From Scolanthus callimorphus (lineage: Eukaryota; Cnidaria; Anthozoa; Actiniaria; Edwardsiidae): DNA of 64,000 bases. Of this stretch, positions 60,321-64,000 are shown piece after piece. The DNA is taken from assembly GCA_033964015.1 (NCBI GenBank), contig CM066914.1, positions 9,601,831 through 9,665,830 on the forward strand, given 5' to 3'. The notes beneath the pieces are model-generated. The model was not told the DNA's origin, ran no database searches, and saw only the letters and a program-made list of their open reading frames with translations. Numbering within the stretch: the stretch's first letter is position 1; each line of letters starts with the position of its first letter. A program made the translations under genes and the position numbers.

Positions 60321-60600
60321 GAGGCAGCGTGGCCGATTGATCAGCGCGTCGGACTTGCAATCCGGTGATCCGAGTTCGAGACCACTAACAGGATTTCTTT
60401 CTTTCTGCTGTAAACATTGCAATGCCGGGATCGACTTCTCGGCCATGCTTGTAGATAGCCAACTGGTTTGCCTCTCTGCCAGTTGGGATTCTTAATAATT
60501 TAGATATTTTGTTTCAATTTAAGTGGAGTGTCTCGTGAAATAGCTGGCTAGCTAAGTGCACTTCCACTATAAATATCAATTTACATTTACATTTTTACTG
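60321..60600 (+). mobile_element. tRNA-derived SINE
   Basis: The head GGCAGCGTGGCCGATTGATC, an anticodon-like arm TCGGACTTGCAATCCGG (loop CTTGCAA) and B-box GAGTTCGAGACC resemble a tRNA, but the D-arm is poor and the acceptor stem does not close. The body runs through GCCAGTTGGGATTCTTAATA and ends in ATTTACATTTACATTTTT. Sits between the left arm and the tandem units of the composite element. Confidence 0.8.
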
Positions 60601-60894
60601 AATTACAGGACAGACAGACAGACTTTATTTATACACGGACAAAACACTCAGTATACATGTAAATTGATAGTTGCATTGATAGACGCTGCCAGACATGCAC
60701 AAGAGAACGCGCAGTCAAATTAAGGCAATTTTAATAGATTGAGATCCAAGGAACAGTCGATATATAGAGCGACTTAAGTTTTTTGTGACGCAAATATTCG
60801 TTCTCGCTACGTAAGGCGCTTTAGTACAGCGAATTCCTGATTGCTTAGTGACAGAGCGCACAGGTCTGTCTTTTTCAATCAATTCGGCGAAAAA

Positions 60895-63562
60895 AAATTA
60901 AAAAAATGTTATTTCGCCAGGAATGCCTGACACTTCTGGCTGAATTTTAGTCGAGTTCCCGAAAAAATTCAAACCACCGTAATTCGGTCAATAACCATCC
61001 GATCAAACCTATATTTAGATACTCTGTCCAACTTTGATATTCTTTTTAATTATGTAAGATTTGTTTTTATACTTATAAAATTGATAGACTGATTTTTTGC
61101 CCAAAAAGTCGCCGAAATGCCGAATTTTAGAAAACGCGTAAAATAATAAAAGGTTTATGTCAAACAGGGCCGTGCCGGTAAGGCCTTCTTCTAATTGTAT
61201 TTCAAATAAATCTAGTGAGATTTCGTTTTGATTTTAGCGCGTTTCGAAATTATGAATATTTTTTATATGACAGTTGCGGTAATGAGCTCTCATCAAGTCT
61301 GCTAAACCTCTCACTCATTGTCTCTTGTGAAAATATTCACACAGCTATAACTTTATCAAATCTTAACTAAATCGTATCAGATTTACACAAGAAATAATGC
61401 TTTACCTGCACGACAGTTTGACATAAATCTTTTTTTATTTAAGCGTTTTCTAAAATTCAGCATTTTCCGGCTTTTGGGTAAAAAAATTAAGTCTTTCAAT
61501 TTTATAAGTATAAAACCAAATCTTACATAATTAAAAAGGTTGTCAAAAGTTTGGCACAATATCTAAATATAGGTTTAATCAGATGGTTATTGACCGAATT
61601 ACGGTGCTATGAAGTTTTTAGGGAACTTGACTAAAATTCAGCCAGGAGTGTCAGGCGTTCCTGGCGAAATGTCTTGAAGTCTGTGTTCTTCTAACTTTTT
61701 CAACTTGTATCTCGGTCAGTATTGATATCCGATCAACACCAGAATTCAATCATTTTGACGTCTCAAGCGTGGTACAAAAGAATATTCGGTTATTGGTTAT
61801 GTTTCCATTGTGTTTCAATTTACCATGAATTCGGCAAAAACCATGAAAAACAAATAAAATAAACTTTTTATTTCGCCAGGAATGCCTGACACTTCTGGCT
61901 GAATTTTAGTCGAGTTCCCTAAAAATTTCAAACCACCGTAATTCGGTCAATAACCATCCAATCAAACCTATATTTAGATACTGTGTCCAGCTTTTGATAT
62001 TCTTTTTAATTATGTAAGATTTGTTTTTATACTTATAAAATTGATAGACTTGATTTTTTGCCCAAAAAGTCGCCGAAATGCCGAATTTTAGAAAACGCGT
62101 AAAATAATAAAAGGTTTATGTCAAACAGTGCCGTGCAGGTAAGATCTTCCTCTCATTGTATTTCAAATAAATCTAGTGAGATTTCGTTTTGATTTTAGCG
62201 CGTTTCTAATTTATGAATATTTTTTATATGACAGTTGCGGTAATGAGCTCTCATCAAGTCTGCTAAACCTCTCACTCATTGTCTCTTGTGAAAATATTCA
62301 CACAGCTATAACTTTATCAAATCTTAACTAAATCGTATCAGATTTACACAAGAAATAATGCATGCTTTACCTCTGCACGACAGTTTGACATAAACCTTTT
62401 TTTATTTTAAGCGTTTTCTAAAATTCAGCACTTTTCCGGCTTTGGGTAAAAAAATTAAGTCTTTCAATTTTATAAGTATAAAACCAAATCTTACATAATT
62501 AAAAAGGTTGTCAAAAGTTTGACACAATATCTAAATATAGGTTTAATCAGATAGTTATTGACCGAATTACGGTGGTATGAAGTTTTTAGGGAACTTGACT
62601 AAAATTCAGCCAGGAGTGTCAGGCGTTCCTGGCGAAATGTTTTGAAGTCTGTGTTCTTCTAACTTTTTCAACTTGTATCTCGGTCAGTATTGATATCCGA
62701 TCAACAACAGAATTCAATCATTTTGACGTCTCAAGCGTGGTGCAAAAGAATATTCGGTTATTGGTTATGTTTCAAATATGTTTCAATTACCATGAATTCG
62801 GCAAAAACCATGAAAACCAAATAAAAGAAACTTTTTATTTCGCCAGAAATGCCTGACACTTCTGGCTGAATTTTAGTCGAGTTCCCCAAAAATATCAACC
62901 ACCGTAATTCGGTCAATAACCATCCGATCAAACCTATATTTAGATACTGTGTCCAACTTTTGATATTCTTTTTAATTATGTAAAGATTTGTTTTTATACT
63001 TATAAAATTGATAGACTTCATTTTTTGCCCAAAAAGTCGCCGAAATGCCGAATTTTAGAAAACGCGTAAAATAATAAAAGGTTTATGTCAAACAGTGCCG
63101 TGCAGGTAAGGCCTTCCTCTCATTGTATTTCAAATAAATCTAGTGAGATTTCGTTTTGATTTTAGCGCGTTCTAATTTATGAATATTTTTATATGACAGT
63201 TGCGGTAATGAGGTCTCATCAAGTCTGCTAAACCTCTCACTCATTGTCTCTTGTGAAAATATTCACACAGCTATAACTTTATCAAATCTTAACTAAATCG
63301 TATCAGATTTACACAAGAAATAATGCATGCTTTACCTCTGCACGACAGTTTGACATAAATCTACTCTTATTTTATACGTTTTCTAAAATTCAGCATTTTC
63401 CGGCTTTTTCTTTGGGTCAAAAAGTGAAGTCTATCAATTTTATAAGTATAAAACCAAACCTTACATAATTAAAAAGACTATCAAAAGTTTGACAAAATAT
63501 CTAAATATAGGTTTAATCAGGTGGTTATTGACCAAATTACGGTGGTTTGAAATTTTTAGTGA
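60895..63562. repeat. Three tandem copies of a ~963-bp palindromic unit
   Basis: Anchors ATTTCGCCAG at 60911, 61870 and 62837 (spacing 959 and 967). Within each unit the first arm (GCCAGGAATGCCTGACACTT, CCGTAATTCGGTCAATAACC, TTATAAAATTGATAGACT, GGTTTATGTCAAACAG) is mirrored by a second arm about 250 bp later (GTTTGACATAAAT, AATTTTATAAGTATAAAACC, GGTTATTGACCGAATTACGG, GTGTCAGGCGTTCCTGGCG). The third copy is cut at about 63560 where the outer right arm starts. Arms also carry many small indels. Non-coding. Confidence 0.92.
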
Positions 63563-64000
63563 ACAAACGGCTATCTCTCATTGGATATCTTCTCTTTTTC
63601 CTCCTCGCCTAGCTGTATTTTACTCAACCACAGAATCACCCAGCTGGGAGTTGCACCCAGTCCTCGCTGCACTGGCAGTGCTGCGCATGCTCTTGTACAC
63701 CACTGGATGTTTATTTTACTGCGGTATTATCTTTCTACGCCATTAGACATCCTATAAAAAATGTTTATGTTTCAGCGCATTTTATCTGCTATTTTACTTT
63801 TTACCATCTTTGTACAGATCGTGTAAAAATTATGGTAGGGAAAGTAGCAAATGAGAAAGTAACTGCAGCCGAATACGAGTTTCCTAGGAAAAGATGACCA
63901 CATGTCTATTTCCGCTTCCTACTACATGATTGGTTCAGATGGCTTGATTGACGCGAAGGAATAAACAAAGCCATTTCGGTGACGAAAATTACAGTTTCGA

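Larger units (their letters stand above)
59711..64000. mobile_element. Large inverted-arm composite element (runs to the window edge)
   Basis: The left arm (59711-60205) and right arm (63566-64000) are inverted copies: ACCGAAATGGCTTTGTTTAT with CGTCAATCAAGCCATCTGAA; GTTTACTTTACTGCGG-like sequence; CCAGTGGTGTACCAGAGCAT; GACTGGGTGCAACTCCCAGC; GGTGATTCTGTGGTTG; GGAAAAAGAGAAGATA. The left arm has an extra segment near 59733-59760. The right arm may continue past 64000. Enclosed are a SINE and three palindromic tandem units. No transposase or reverse transcriptase frame is present. Confidence 0.8.

Noticed and set aside
60325..60385. Functional tRNA gene
   Set aside because: The anticodon arm and B box are visible, but the D arm and acceptor stem do not fold properly and a SINE body with an AT-rich tail follows.

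Overview
The window is from a metazoan nuclear genome, most likely an anthozoan cnidarian (stony coral or sea anemone; inferred). It is AT-rich, has long introns with standard GT-AG junctions, and carries dense small inverted-repeat (MITE-like) elements and tRNA-derived SINEs. There is no bacterial gene layout, and most open frames are fortuitous or repeat-derived.

Three protein genes can be reconstructed, all on the + strand. (1) LZTFL1 (17131-32963), a BBSome/ciliary-trafficking regulator: 13 exons give a 303-residue protein, close to the 299 residues of the human one. Its fourth intron holds a ~5.9 kb minisatellite of 49-bp units. (2) PDE12 (34681-36410), a 2'-5'-oligoadenylate / poly(A)-trimming phosphodiesterase in one exon, interrupted by a single-base frameshift. 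(3) An SLC4 anion exchanger of the AE (Cl-/HCO3-) type (41370-56282): 16 exons and about 1574 codons, readable only if seven single-base deletions are allowed for. The three genes do not form an obvious pathway.

Layout: 1-17100 is gene-poor and repeat-rich (GC-rich minisatellite at 690-1615, several MITEs, a tandem duplication carrying a clean insertion at 16269-16508, one orphan minus-strand exon candidate at 10790-10868). 17131-33350 is LZTFL1 with its giant minisatellite. 33680-34440 holds two MITEs. 34579-36410 is PDE12. 36411-41370 is intergenic with a cluster of foldback elements, including a perfect 94-bp palindrome. 41370-56282 is the SLC4 gene. 56440-64000 is repeats only, ending in a large inverted structure whose ~430-bp arms enclose three tandem copies of a ~963-bp palindromic unit.

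The most unusual signal is that three separate exons in two genes are preceded by tandem arrays whose unit contains the 3' splice site plus the first bases of the exon itself: LZTFL1 exon 12 (70 bp, 3 copies), SLC4 exon 8 (about 22 decoys of a ~30-bp core) and SLC4 exon 12 (112 bp, 3 copies). Two more arrays (49 bp and 114 bp) end only 35-40 bp before acceptors. Every coding frame break I found is a one-base deletion, several at homopolymers, which points to residual long-read assembly error rather than gene decay.
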